A stretch of DNA of 64,000 bases from Qiania dongpingensis (GTDB lineage: Bacteria; Bacillota; Clostridia; Lachnospirales; Lachnospiraceae), in the NCBI RefSeq assembly GCF_014337195.1, contig NZ_CP060634.1:1488001-1552000 (forward strand). The letters run 5' to 3'. Under the pieces are notes generated by a model. That model worked only from the letters and a program-made list of their open reading frames with translations, made no database searches and was not told where the DNA came from. A program made the position numbers and the translations under genes. Each line of letters begins with the position of its first letter. The stretch's first letter is position 1. Below, one piece after another: positions 1 through 7,215 of the stretch.

Positions 1-1446
1 GATCACTTCTACATTTTTATAGGAAGCTTTTTCCAAAACCGATTGAACGCAGACCCGCAGATCATCTGAATGATCTTTGTTTGGTATTATTACAGATACC
101 TTTGGCCTTCCTTTTACCGGATAAACTACACGGTAAGCCCCTAAAACTTCATTTTGCTTTACCTTTACCTCACCTATCCCCACTCTCAGGCAATGCGCTT
201 TGATAGCCCTGGCTCCGGCCTCAAAGGCATACATCTTTTTTTGGGGGTCTTCCGCAGTAGACTGGGCGCTGATTCTCCAATGATAAAGTACGCGGGGAAT
301 ATGGCAAACATTTGAAGCCTGCTCCACACAGCGAAAAATAAAATCATAATCTTGAGCCCCGTCAAATTCCTGCCGGAATCCTCCTACTCCCTCTATCAAA
401 TCTCGTTTTGCTACAAACAAATGAGAGATATAATTCATACTCCTGAGCAAGTCAGGATTAAAATCCGGCTTAAAATGTGGATCAATATAAAACTCCTTTT
501 TATTCTTATAAGTGAGCTTATCCTCATCAGAATATAACACGTCTGCATTTTTTCCTGCTGCCGCTTCTTGGTTGATTCTCCGGGCACATTCAAACAAAGC
601 GTCTTCTGTCAGCAAATCGTCATGATCCAAAAGGACAATATAATCTCCTGTGGCGATAGACAGGGCTGCATTCGTATTTCCTGCTATCCCCTCGTTTTCC
701 TGTAAAGTGAGAAACCGGATCCTCGCATCCTCTTTCTGATAGTTTTTGAGAACTTCCGTGATGCCGTAACTATCAAAGTCAGTTTCCCCTCTGTCTCCGC
801 TCCCGTCCGCCATACATAACTCCCAGTTTTGATAAGTCTGTGACATCACAGATTCAATCATATCACACAAAAATTTCTGAGGCGTCCGGTAAAGTGGCAC
901 TATTATGCTAAAACACGGCATTAAATCAAATTTTTTCTGCCTCTGCACTTCCAATTGATCGGCAGGGGGCAGTACAAGTTTTCTCCATCCATTATAATCA
1001 ATTTTATTACCCTTGATTTTTCTGTTCAGCTTCTTCATAAACGCTTTAAGCCCGTATTGCTTCAAAAAGGAGAATCCTCGCTCGACTGTATCGGCCCTAA
1101 AGATTTCCTGTATTTTTAAAATTCTGTCTCTCTTATCCTTTTGTTTGTCTCCTGGTACTAATTTTTCCTTTTTTTTCTTTTCATCCGCCTCAAAAATCAT
1201 ATAGTACGTATTATCCGGCAGGTAATCTATCAGAATACAAAAACCCAGCTTAAGCTTACTTTCCCCATGAAAAACATCCTGGTTTACGTCATAGCGGCTC
1301 GTGTCTGTTCTGTTTATTGATACAGGTGCCCCCTTCTGATCTATAACTCTGATTTTAACCGCAACATCCGGCCTGGAGCTGGCGGCCCATCCTAAAACCA
1401 CCATTGTAGAACCCTGTACCTTAATATTGTCAATATAATATTTCAT
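1..1446 (-). CDS. Two-domain family 2 glycosyltransferase, C-terminus cut by window edge
   Basis: The reading frame starts at ATG 1446-1444 and stays open to base 1, so the C-terminus is missing. About 90 N-terminal residues form a beta-rich accessory domain (LGWAAS near residue 18, GFCILIDY near residue 88). A GT2 domain follows, with FSIIVPLYRTP, the acidic LLDHDD motif and a YSDEDK motif. A second GT2 domain begins with VSVIIPNKDH before the edge. The layout matches the complete protein at 22777-25284, so it probably transfers two sugars to a surface glycan at the cytoplasmic face. The gap to the transpeptidase gene upstream is only 56 bases on the same strand, so co-transcription is likely. 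A GAGGGA sequence lies about 12 bases before the start, a little far for a ribosome binding site. The sugar donor cannot be told. Confidence 0.85.
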   Translation of the reverse strand, partial: MKYYIDNIKVQGSTMVVLGWAASSRPDVAVKIRVIDQKGAPVSINRTDTSRYDVNQDVFHGESKLKLGFCILIDYLPDNTYYMIFEADEKKKKEKLVPGDKQKDKRDRILKIQEIFRADTVERGFSFLKQYGLKAFMKKLNRKIKGNKIDYNGWRKLVLPPADQLEVQRQKKFDLMPCFSIIVPLYRTPQKFLCDMIESVMSQTYQNWELCMADGSGDRGETDFDSYGITEVLKNYQKEDARIRFLTLQENEGIAGNTNAALSIATGDYIVLLDHDDLLTEDALFECARRINQEAAAGKNADVLYSDEDKLTYKNKKEFYIDPHFKPDFNPDLLRSMNYISHLFVAKRDLIEGVGGFRQEFDGAQDYDFIFRCVEQASNVCHIPRVLYHWRISAQSTAEDPQKKMYAFEAGARAIKAHCLRVGIGEVKVKQNEVLGAYRVVYPVKGRPKVSVIIPNKDHSDDLRVCVQSVLEKASYKNVEVI

Positions 1447-1502
1447 AATCAGCTCAGTCCCTCAATAAATTTTCCCATTTATTTCCTATCTTTGTTATCT
1501 GT

Positions 1503-3041
1503 TCAATAGTTCATAAGTTCTCTTTCAGATTTGACCATCACAATTTTGGCCCCTGGATTTAATAATTGAAGCAAATACCTCATCTTATCTTCATTTATAG
1601 CAACGCATCCAAGCGTTGTGTTACTGCTCCCTTTACAATGCAGGAATATTGCTGATGTAGAATCTTTTCTGCATTCGGGATTCACGTCTATATTTACAGC
1701 GTAGTTATACGATGGAACATAATCAAACAGATGTTCACCTGACAACCAGCCATCCGGGACCCTCCGAGAATCAATCAGCAGATTGTAATAAACACTGTTC
1801 AGATCATCTATCCAATACATATATGGGTTTATATCTATCCATTCCAGTGCCGTTCCAGGATTTTCTTTATTACCAAAAGCAATTCCAAGATCATAACAAC
1901 CAAGCGGCGTAGTCTTATCCCCCTCTAATGTGTGAACAGAAAAACCGTTTTCTCCCAATTGAGCTTCTGTTTTGATAATCTCTGTCCATCCTGTTTCTGA
2001 TTTCTCAAAAAAGTGCAGATCCGCACCAGACGTTGTTCCGTTTCCAACCACTGTAATTATTTGATCCGTATACTTTGCGGCTTCCATCTTACTAATCATA
2101 TCTGTATCCGCATGCAGCAGCTTTGCATCTGATATTATATCCCCTGTTGCTGATCTTGCATAACAAAATAATAAATAATCTCCCGTATATTCTGGTATCC
2201 ATTCTATATTTTTAAAGCTTCCCCAATCCGTCAGAGAATGCCATCCCTCTTCAGCAAAATCATAATATAGCCATTGATATTGGACTCCATCAAAAAGAGG
2301 CTCAGCCTCCATTTCTGCTTTTACAGAAGATGCAGTCACTGACAAAACTTGCAAATTGGCAGAAGAAAATCCAGGATAGCGATAATTTAACAATGTAGTA
2401 CTCGAAACTATATCTTCAGAGGGCCCTTTCGCATAGCAATGCAGCATGTAATCTCCGCTATGGGGAGGCGTCCAGCGCAGACAATTCATCTCTTTCCAAT
2501 CCTGTATCATATTCCAGCTCCCGGTCTGAAAATCGTAAAACAGCCATTGAAACTGAATCCCTTTTAGCTCCGGTTCAATCACCATACCGGCGATTATATC
2601 CTCTCCCTCGCCGTAGGGAGGCATATATATACCTGCGGCATGCAATTGCTCGTTTGAATAATATAGCAAAGTATTTGCTTCTATCAATTCTCCCGACGGT
2701 GCCATTGCATAGCAATGCAGCATATAATTTCCTGTTTTTGGCGGTATCCAGCGTACAAGCTCGCTGCTGTTCCAGTCTTGTATTACATTCCAGGTGTTGA
2801 TATCAAAGTCAAAGTAAAGCCACTGATATTTCATTCCTTCTGTTTTCGGCTCTGCCACCATACCGGCTACGATATCTCCTCCATCTGTATAAGGCGGCAG
2901 ATATATGTCTCCTGAATAATACGCCGCCTCTTGTGCTGCACTTTTTTCTTCTTCAGAAGCCGCGGCGGCCATTCCGCCCCATCTTATAAAAGAAAGTAAA
3001 AAAAAGAATAAAAAGCACTTCATGTACTTCTTTCTCATCAT
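1503..3041 (-). CDS. Secreted L,D-transpeptidase (YkuD-like) with three triple-tyrosine-type repeats
   Basis: The frame is open from 3077, but ATG 3041 is preferred because AGAAGGGA lies just upstream and the product then opens with a normal signal peptide (MMRKKYMKC, hydrophobic stretch, Ala-rich cleavage region). Three repeats of about 85 residues follow, each with a Y(Q/F)QWL core, a W..(I/L).DW centre and a W.P..(T/S)GDY.L.CYA end. They resemble clostridial triple-tyrosine (Y_Y_Y) domains. The C-terminal domain carries FLHCKG and TLGCVAI, which fit the His and Cys of the YkuD active site (H480 and C491 counted from codon 3077). Such enzymes make 3-3 peptidoglycan cross-links or attach proteins to peptides of the wall. 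The same repeat type occurs at 5709-7022 and 7216-10149. It is probably co-transcribed with the glycosyltransferase downstream. Confidence 0.85.
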   Translation of the reverse strand: MMRKKYMKCFLFFFLLSFIRWGGMAAAASEEEKSAAQEAAYYSGDIYLPPYTDGGDIVAGMVAEPKTEGMKYQWLYFDFDINTWNVIQDWNSSELVRWIPPKTGNYMLHCYAMAPSGELIEANTLLYYSNEQLHAAGIYMPPYGEGEDIIAGMVIEPELKGIQFQWLFYDFQTGSWNMIQDWKEMNCLRWTPPHSGDYMLHCYAKGPSEDIVSSTTLLNYRYPGFSSANLQVLSVTASSVKAEMEAEPLFDGVQYQWLYYDFAEEGWHSLTDWGSFKNIEWIPEYTGDYLLFCYARSATGDIISDAKLLHADTDMISKMEAAKYTDQIITVVGNGTTSGADLHFFEKSETGWTEIIKTEAQLGENGFSVHTLEGDKTTPLGCYDLGIAFGNKENPGTALEWIDINPYMYWIDDLNSVYYNLLIDSRRVPDGWLSGEHLFDYVPSYNYAVNIDVNPECRKDSTSAIFLHCKGSSNTTLGCVAINEDKMRYLLQLLNPGAKIVMVKSERELMNY

Positions 3042-3095
3042 TTCTGTCCCTTCTGGCCACACCAACATTCCATACATTAAAACAAATCATATTTT

Positions 3096-3124
3096 ATTAT
3101 ACCATTGCTTCCAGCCCAGCACAA
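3096..3124 (-). promoter_or_regulatory. Promoter for the L,D-transpeptidase gene at 1503-3041
   Basis: Reading the minus strand, TTGTGC (3124-3119), a 17-base spacer and TATAAT (3101-3096) are found. The TGG before TATAAT makes an extended -10. It lies 55 bases upstream of the chosen start and back-to-back with the plus-strand promoter at 3173-3201. Confidence 0.6.
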
Positions 3125-3172
3125 CCGATGCTCAGAACAAATCCTGCCGAAACCAAGTTCCAGCTCAAAATA

Positions 3173-3201
3173 TTTACTTATCATTGCCTGCATGGTATAA
3201 T
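3173..3201 (+). promoter_or_regulatory. Promoter for the plus-strand glycosyltransferase-acyltransferase pair
   Basis: TTTACT (3173-3178), a 17-base spacer and TATAAT (3196-3201) with an extended -10 TGG. It is the only good promoter seen before the gene starting at 3252. The two divergent promoters of this region share the string ATGGTATAAT. Confidence 0.6.
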
Positions 3202-3251
3202 TAGCCTGCCGTGTCCAATAATAATAAAAATAATGAAAGGGGGCAGTAATA

Positions 3252-4583
3252 TTGCCAGAACAACCTTTGATTTCTGTATTGCTTACCAATTATAATCGGG
3301 AACAATATCTTCCATATTGTATAGAAAGTGTTTTAAATCAAACTTATCGCAATTTGGAATTTGTTATAATTGATGATGGCTCCTCTGACAATTCTGTCTC
3401 TGTTATAGATAAATATCATGACTCCCGGATACATTTTTATAAACTTAAGGAAAATCATCACATCAGCTATGCTACCAATTATGGACTGCAAAAACTGGCG
3501 GGAGACTATTTAGCATATATGGACAGCGATGACATATGGTCTGTCGATAAATTAGAAAAACAGCTTACTTTTCTGCAAAAAAATCCTCATTACAAAGCCT
3601 GTTTTACCTGGGTCGACTTAATCGATGAACAGGGGCAATGTATTAATTCATCGGAAAAAGCTTTGCATGATTTGTATGCAAGCACGACATCCAGCCGCGA
3701 AGAATGGCTGCGATATTTTTTCTTTGAAGGCAATCGCCTTAGTAAGCCTTCCGCATTAGTCGAAATAAATGCCGCCAAAGAAACTGGCTGTCATACACTA
3801 GCCTATGTACAGGCCCATGACTTTGACTGGTGGATCCGCTTAACTATGAATCATTCATTTGCCGTAATAGAAGAACCGCTAATACAAATGAGACGCTTCA
3901 AAAACCCTGACCGTAATGCCTCTGGCGAAAGTCCTGCACAAGATACCCGATTTTTTAATGAGTATATGATGATTCGAGCCCATTTTTTTGATAACATGCC
4001 ACAAGAGTTATTTACCAGGGCCTTTCAATGCTGTTTCATAAATAAATCTGCATCTTCTAAAGAAGAATTGGAATGCGAAAAAGCATTTTTGCTTCAAAAA
4101 TGTGTTCATGGCACCGAAGCATATCCGATATGGGGACTTTATAAACTGGCAGAACTTCTTCAAGTACCAGCCACCTTTCAGGCATTAAAAACAGGATATA
4201 ACTTCACACCAAAGGATTATTATGAATTAAATAAAACCGTATTATTTTATAGTAAAGATCGTATCTCAGAATTAGAAAATATTATTAACTCTCAGCGGGA
4301 TGAACTATTAATTCAGCAAGTTCATATAGAAAAACAAGACAAAATTATTTCTTCACAAATTGACTCTTTCAAGCAGAAAGAGAGTAGGGCTAGGGAAGAA
4401 ATCGCCGCTTTGTTTGCCCATGTAAATATTTTACAAGACACTTTAAACCAAACAGTAACAGAGTCTGAACATTTAAAAGCTCAACTTTCAAAACTGTATA
4501 GTTCAGCCAGCTGGAAGATAACGAAACCAATTCGGTTTTTAAACAAATTTTTCAGGAATTCATTTGGAAAGAGGTCATCATGA
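3252..4583 (+). CDS. Family 2 glycosyltransferase with C-terminal coiled coil
   Basis: The start is TTG 3252, chosen because AAAGGGGG precedes it at normal spacing and the protein begins directly with the GT-A fold. Residues 6-100 hold ISVLLTNYNRE, a VIIDDGSSD motif and the metal-binding DSDD at 91-94. The middle part (about 100-330) is less typical. Residues about 335-420 form a charged, Gln-rich coiled coil that ends in SASWKITKPIR, a tail often seen on glycosyltransferases of rhamnan and O-antigen type loci. It likely adds a sugar to a surface glycan. It overlaps the next gene by four bases (ATGA), so the two are translationally coupled. Both genes run opposite to everything else in the window and are strikingly AT-rich, which hints at separate acquisition. 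Donor and acceptor are unknown. Confidence 0.88.
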   Translation: MPEQPLISVLLTNYNREQYLPYCIESVLNQTYRNLEFVIIDDGSSDNSVSVIDKYHDSRIHFYKLKENHHISYATNYGLQKLAGDYLAYMDSDDIWSVDKLEKQLTFLQKNPHYKACFTWVDLIDEQGQCINSSEKALHDLYASTTSSREEWLRYFFFEGNRLSKPSALVEINAAKETGCHTLAYVQAHDFDWWIRLTMNHSFAVIEEPLIQMRRFKNPDRNASGESPAQDTRFFNEYMMIRAHFFDNMPQELFTRAFQCCFINKSASSKEELECEKAFLLQKCVHGTEAYPIWGLYKLAELLQVPATFQALKTGYNFTPKDYYELNKTVLFYSKDRISELENIINSQRDELLIQQVHIEKQDKIISSQIDSFKQKESRAREEIAALFAHVNILQDTLNQTVTESEHLKAQLSKLYSSASWKITKPIRFLNKFFRNSFGKRSS

Positions 4584-5632
4584 AAAAAGAAAGACTATTC
4601 TATTTGGACTTTATACGTGCTATAGCAGTCATCATAATATTATTAACACATTATAATGCCCGCTTTACAGAATGGTATATGCTGCCGGCAATGCCGGAAA
4701 AAGCCATTCTAGGGTTATATCCTTTTAATCTTTATATTGGAGATTTAGGAGTCTCTCTATTTTTTATTATTTCAGGCGCCGCCTTAATGTATGTATATCA
4801 AAAGAAATGCAGCATTAAAGAATTCTATACCAAACGTTTTCTTTCCATATATCCTATGTTTTGGATTGCGTATTTCGTTGCTTTTTTATACCTCTTTTGT
4901 CAGCTGAAGCATATTGTGAATCCAGATGTTCCTAAAATAAATATATTACTCACTATTTTTGGAATGGACGGTTATCTGTCAGGAGTCTTTCCAAACTTCT
5001 ATATTCTAGGTGAATGGTTCTTAGGCTGTATTATTCTTCTATATCTAATCTTTCCGCTATTGCGTAAATTACTGACCACCTATCCTAAAACTTTTTGCAT
5101 AGGCATTGTACTATTATATATTCCTTTTACATTTTATAATATTGTTCCAATGTTTCCTTCTTCTAAAATATTATTTGTACGTTTTCCAGAGTTTGTATTC
5201 GGTATGCTTTTTGTTCTATACATTAAAAGATCCAGGATATGGATGGCAGCCGCTGGTATTTTGATACTTATCTTAAATACCATATTCAAACCTGAACTTC
5301 CTGTCAGTTTTCAAACCACCTATATTGGCATAAGTGTTTTCTTAATCCTGGTTTTGATTTCTTATCTGGCTGATACAGCCATACTTCAATCCATCTGCAA
5401 GAGTATCAGTAAATATTCATATGCAATTTTTTTGACACACCATATTATCATTGATGAAATGGCAAATCGTTTTCCCATGGCTGAAATCAGCACCTTCGAC
5501 AGTTACATCTTATTCCTTGTCTGCTGCTGTTTGACAATAATTGCCTCCTGGACTCTTTATCATCTGCATGCCCGTATTATGAAAACCATTCAAAATCTGG
5601 CATCCTTCCGTAACGCCAAAAGTATAGAATAA
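4580..5632 (+). CDS. Acyltransferase 3 family membrane protein (OafA-like)
   Basis: This is a polytopic membrane protein of 350 residues with about ten hydrophobic segments, the usual size for the acyltransferase 3 family. The N-terminus has the family signature LDFIRAIAVIIILLTHY, in which the Arg and the His at the end of the first membrane helix are the conserved pair. Members transfer acetyl or other acyl groups from the cytoplasm to sugars outside. With its coupled glycosyltransferase partner, O-acylation of a surface glycan is the natural inference. The ATG overlaps the stop of the preceding gene in ATGA. A hairpin at 5644-5670 follows the stop codon and ends the unit. The exact acyl group and target cannot be read from the sequence. 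Confidence 0.88.
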   Translation: MKKERLFYLDFIRAIAVIIILLTHYNARFTEWYMLPAMPEKAILGLYPFNLYIGDLGVSLFFIISGAALMYVYQKKCSIKEFYTKRFLSIYPMFWIAYFVAFLYLFCQLKHIVNPDVPKINILLTIFGMDGYLSGVFPNFYILGEWFLGCIILLYLIFPLLRKLLTTYPKTFCIGIVLLYIPFTFYNIVPMFPSSKILFVRFPEFVFGMLFVLYIKRSRIWMAAAGILILILNTIFKPELPVSFQTTYIGISVFLILVLISYLADTAILQSICKSISKYSYAIFLTHHIIIDEMANRFPMAEISTFDSYILFLVCCCLTIIASWTLYHLHARIMKTIQNLASFRNAKSIE

Positions 5633-5643
5633 TAATTTTAAGA

Positions 5644-5676
5644 GTCCTCTGCCCATATGAGTCAGAGGACCCTTTT
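5644..5676. terminator. Bidirectional terminator between convergent genes
   Basis: GTCCTCTG (5644-5651) pairs perfectly with CAGAGGAC (5663-5670) around an 11-base loop, followed by CCTTTT on the plus strand. The minus-strand side is AT-rich (CTCTTAAAATTATT). It can serve both the acyltransferase gene and the convergent gene ending at 5709. Confidence 0.7.
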
Positions 5677-5708
5677 AGTATTCTTACCTATTCTGCGCAA
5701 ACCATCTC

Positions 5709-7022
5709 TCAGATATTAGAAAATCCAAAGCATTTGTCATCCAGTAATCTTCCATCTTTACTGTACACCCTAAAGTATGTCCAATAATAACCGTATTTTG
5801 GCTGCCATACGGCCCAAAAAGTATTACCGTCTATCCTGTTCTTTCCCGTAGTCCAAATCCATGCAGGCTTTCCCTGAGCATACAGGGTACAATCCAAAAT
5901 CGAAAGCTCATAATATAATTCATTATTAGGGTTCACATTACTGCTGACTCCCAGCATGAAGCCCGGCCCGTATGGATTCGGCATCTGACAAATTCCCGTT
6001 ATAGATGCCTCCTTATGATTATAGCCAATGCACGCCTGAACCGTATTGCCATTCAAGTCTTTTATCTCTCCGTATAAAAGGTACGCTCCTGTTTTTCCCG
6101 GCTGCCAGTTTACCCATTCACTAGTATTCCAGTCAGAGAGCAGATACCAGCTCTGGGTTTCGTACGAATATACCTGCCATCTATAAGTCAGATTTTTCGG
6201 AGCATGCTTATTCGCTACCAGACCAGCCACTACCGTGTCCCCGCCATACTGAGCCAGATAAATGCCAGCCGATGCCAGGCCCACTCCGTTAAAGGTATTT
6301 ATAAACCCATAGTCCATTCGGTCGAGACCCAAATTAAATACGTTTACATAGTAGGTCCCCGCACTTAAATATATAACATTGGAGCGAACTGAACTGGCAC
6401 TGCTAACTGCATTTAAACCTCCCTTGTAATCCCCATCAGATGTATAAAGAGCAAGATGCCAGTCATTATAAAAATACGATCCTGATTCCGTCACATACAT
6501 TTTTCTGGCACATGGAGTTAATGTCAATGCTGTCGCAAAATATCCTCCGACATCAAGTTCTATGGCATACCAGTCGTCATCAAAGTGTTCTCTGCTGTTA
6601 TTCGCCACTCCTAATACTCCCACGCTGTCTTCTATTCGTTGTGCCGTTTCCCTTGTATCATTGGGTTCTATTTCATATAGAATAGTGTTTAAAGTTGAAA
6701 AATCATTTTCACCCGTCTCAGGCAATGCCGTCAAATAATCCTGGTTCCCCTGTTCTGCATACAAATCATTTCCGTATTCCAAGGTCTCAGCTGAGTCTAT
6801 TTTCTGCTTCAGTGCATCCGGTATTTCCTCTACTTGCTCAGGCACTGCAGAGACGAATTCCTCTTGTTCGTCATCCGATGGCAATGCCTCTCCTAACTGA
6901 GGAGCCGTACTTTCTTCCGTTTCTAGCGCCGGCGTTCCCTCCTGCTCAGGCATTGCGAATGCCTCAATCCCGCAAAATACTACCATAATCATTGCTAAAA
7001 CAACGCTCGTTACTTTTTTCAT
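5709..7022 (-). CDS. Secreted PPC-domain protein with C-terminal triple-tyrosine-type module
   Basis: A signal peptide (MKKVTSVVLAMIMVV, ending near AFA-MPE) is followed by a Glu- and Pro-rich acidic stretch to about residue 95. Residues about 112-245 resemble a bacterial pre-peptidase C-terminal (PPC) domain: IEPNDTRETAQRI, then DDDWYAIEL and a terminal GTYYVNVFNLG. The last 186 residues (252-437) are the module that also ends the neighbouring protease; I count 24 differences over 186 ungapped positions. The module holds one repeat like those of the L,D-transpeptidase at 1503-3041 and four cysteines. No catalytic domain was recognised, so a binding or structural role at the surface is likely. 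The gene has its own strong promoter and a GGAGGGGG ribosome binding site. Confidence 0.82.
   Translation of the reverse strand: MKKVTSVVLAMIMVVFCGIEAFAMPEQEGTPALETEESTAPQLGEALPSDDEQEEFVSAVPEQVEEIPDALKQKIDSAETLEYGNDLYAEQGNQDYLTALPETGENDFSTLNTILYEIEPNDTRETAQRIEDSVGVLGVANNSREHFDDDWYAIELDVGGYFATALTLTPCARKMYVTESGSYFYNDWHLALYTSDGDYKGGLNAVSSASSVRSNVIYLSAGTYYVNVFNLGLDRMDYGFINTFNGVGLASAGIYLAQYGGDTVVAGLVANKHAPKNLTYRWQVYSYETQSWYLLSDWNTSEWVNWQPGKTGAYLLYGEIKDLNGNTVQACIGYNHKEASITGICQMPNPYGPGFMLGVSSNVNPNNELYYELSILDCTLYAQGKPAWIWTTGKNRIDGNTFWAVWQPKYGYYWTYFRVYSKDGRLLDDKCFGFSNI
5712..6269 (-). repeat. Copy 1 of duplicated 186-codon C-terminal module
   Basis: This direct repeat of 7219-7776 encodes AGIYLAQYGG through the terminal FGFSNI. 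The proteins are nearly the same, and the stretch TGICQ to IWTTG, over 50 residues, is identical. The DNA differs at many third codon positions, so the duplication is not recent and the protein has been kept constant. Confidence 0.9.
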
Positions 7023-7062
7023 CTTACCCCCTCCTAACTATAAAATAAATTTACATATATTT

Positions 7063-7091
7063 TTTATAACATTTTTCAATTAATTTGTCAA
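7063..7091 (-). promoter_or_regulatory. Promoter for the PPC-domain protein gene
   Basis: On the minus strand TTGACA (7091-7086), a 17-base spacer and TATAAA (7068-7063) are seen about 40 bases before the start codon. The rest of 7092-7215 is very AT-rich and shows no GC-rich terminator for the protease gene upstream. Confidence 0.75.
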
Positions 7092-7215
7092 TATTTTGTC
7101 CCGCAATTCATAATTTCCCTCTTAAATTTTCATCCTTCTTTGTATACATCGTAATTATTTTTTTACTTTGTAAAATATAAGACTTATTATTTCTTTTTAA
7201 ATCAAACAAAAGATT

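Noticed and set aside
3077..3289. 70-codon minus-strand reading frame spanning the divergent promoter region
   Set aside because: It covers both promoters and the start of the plus-strand glycosyltransferase, has no ribosome binding site and no recognisable protein character.
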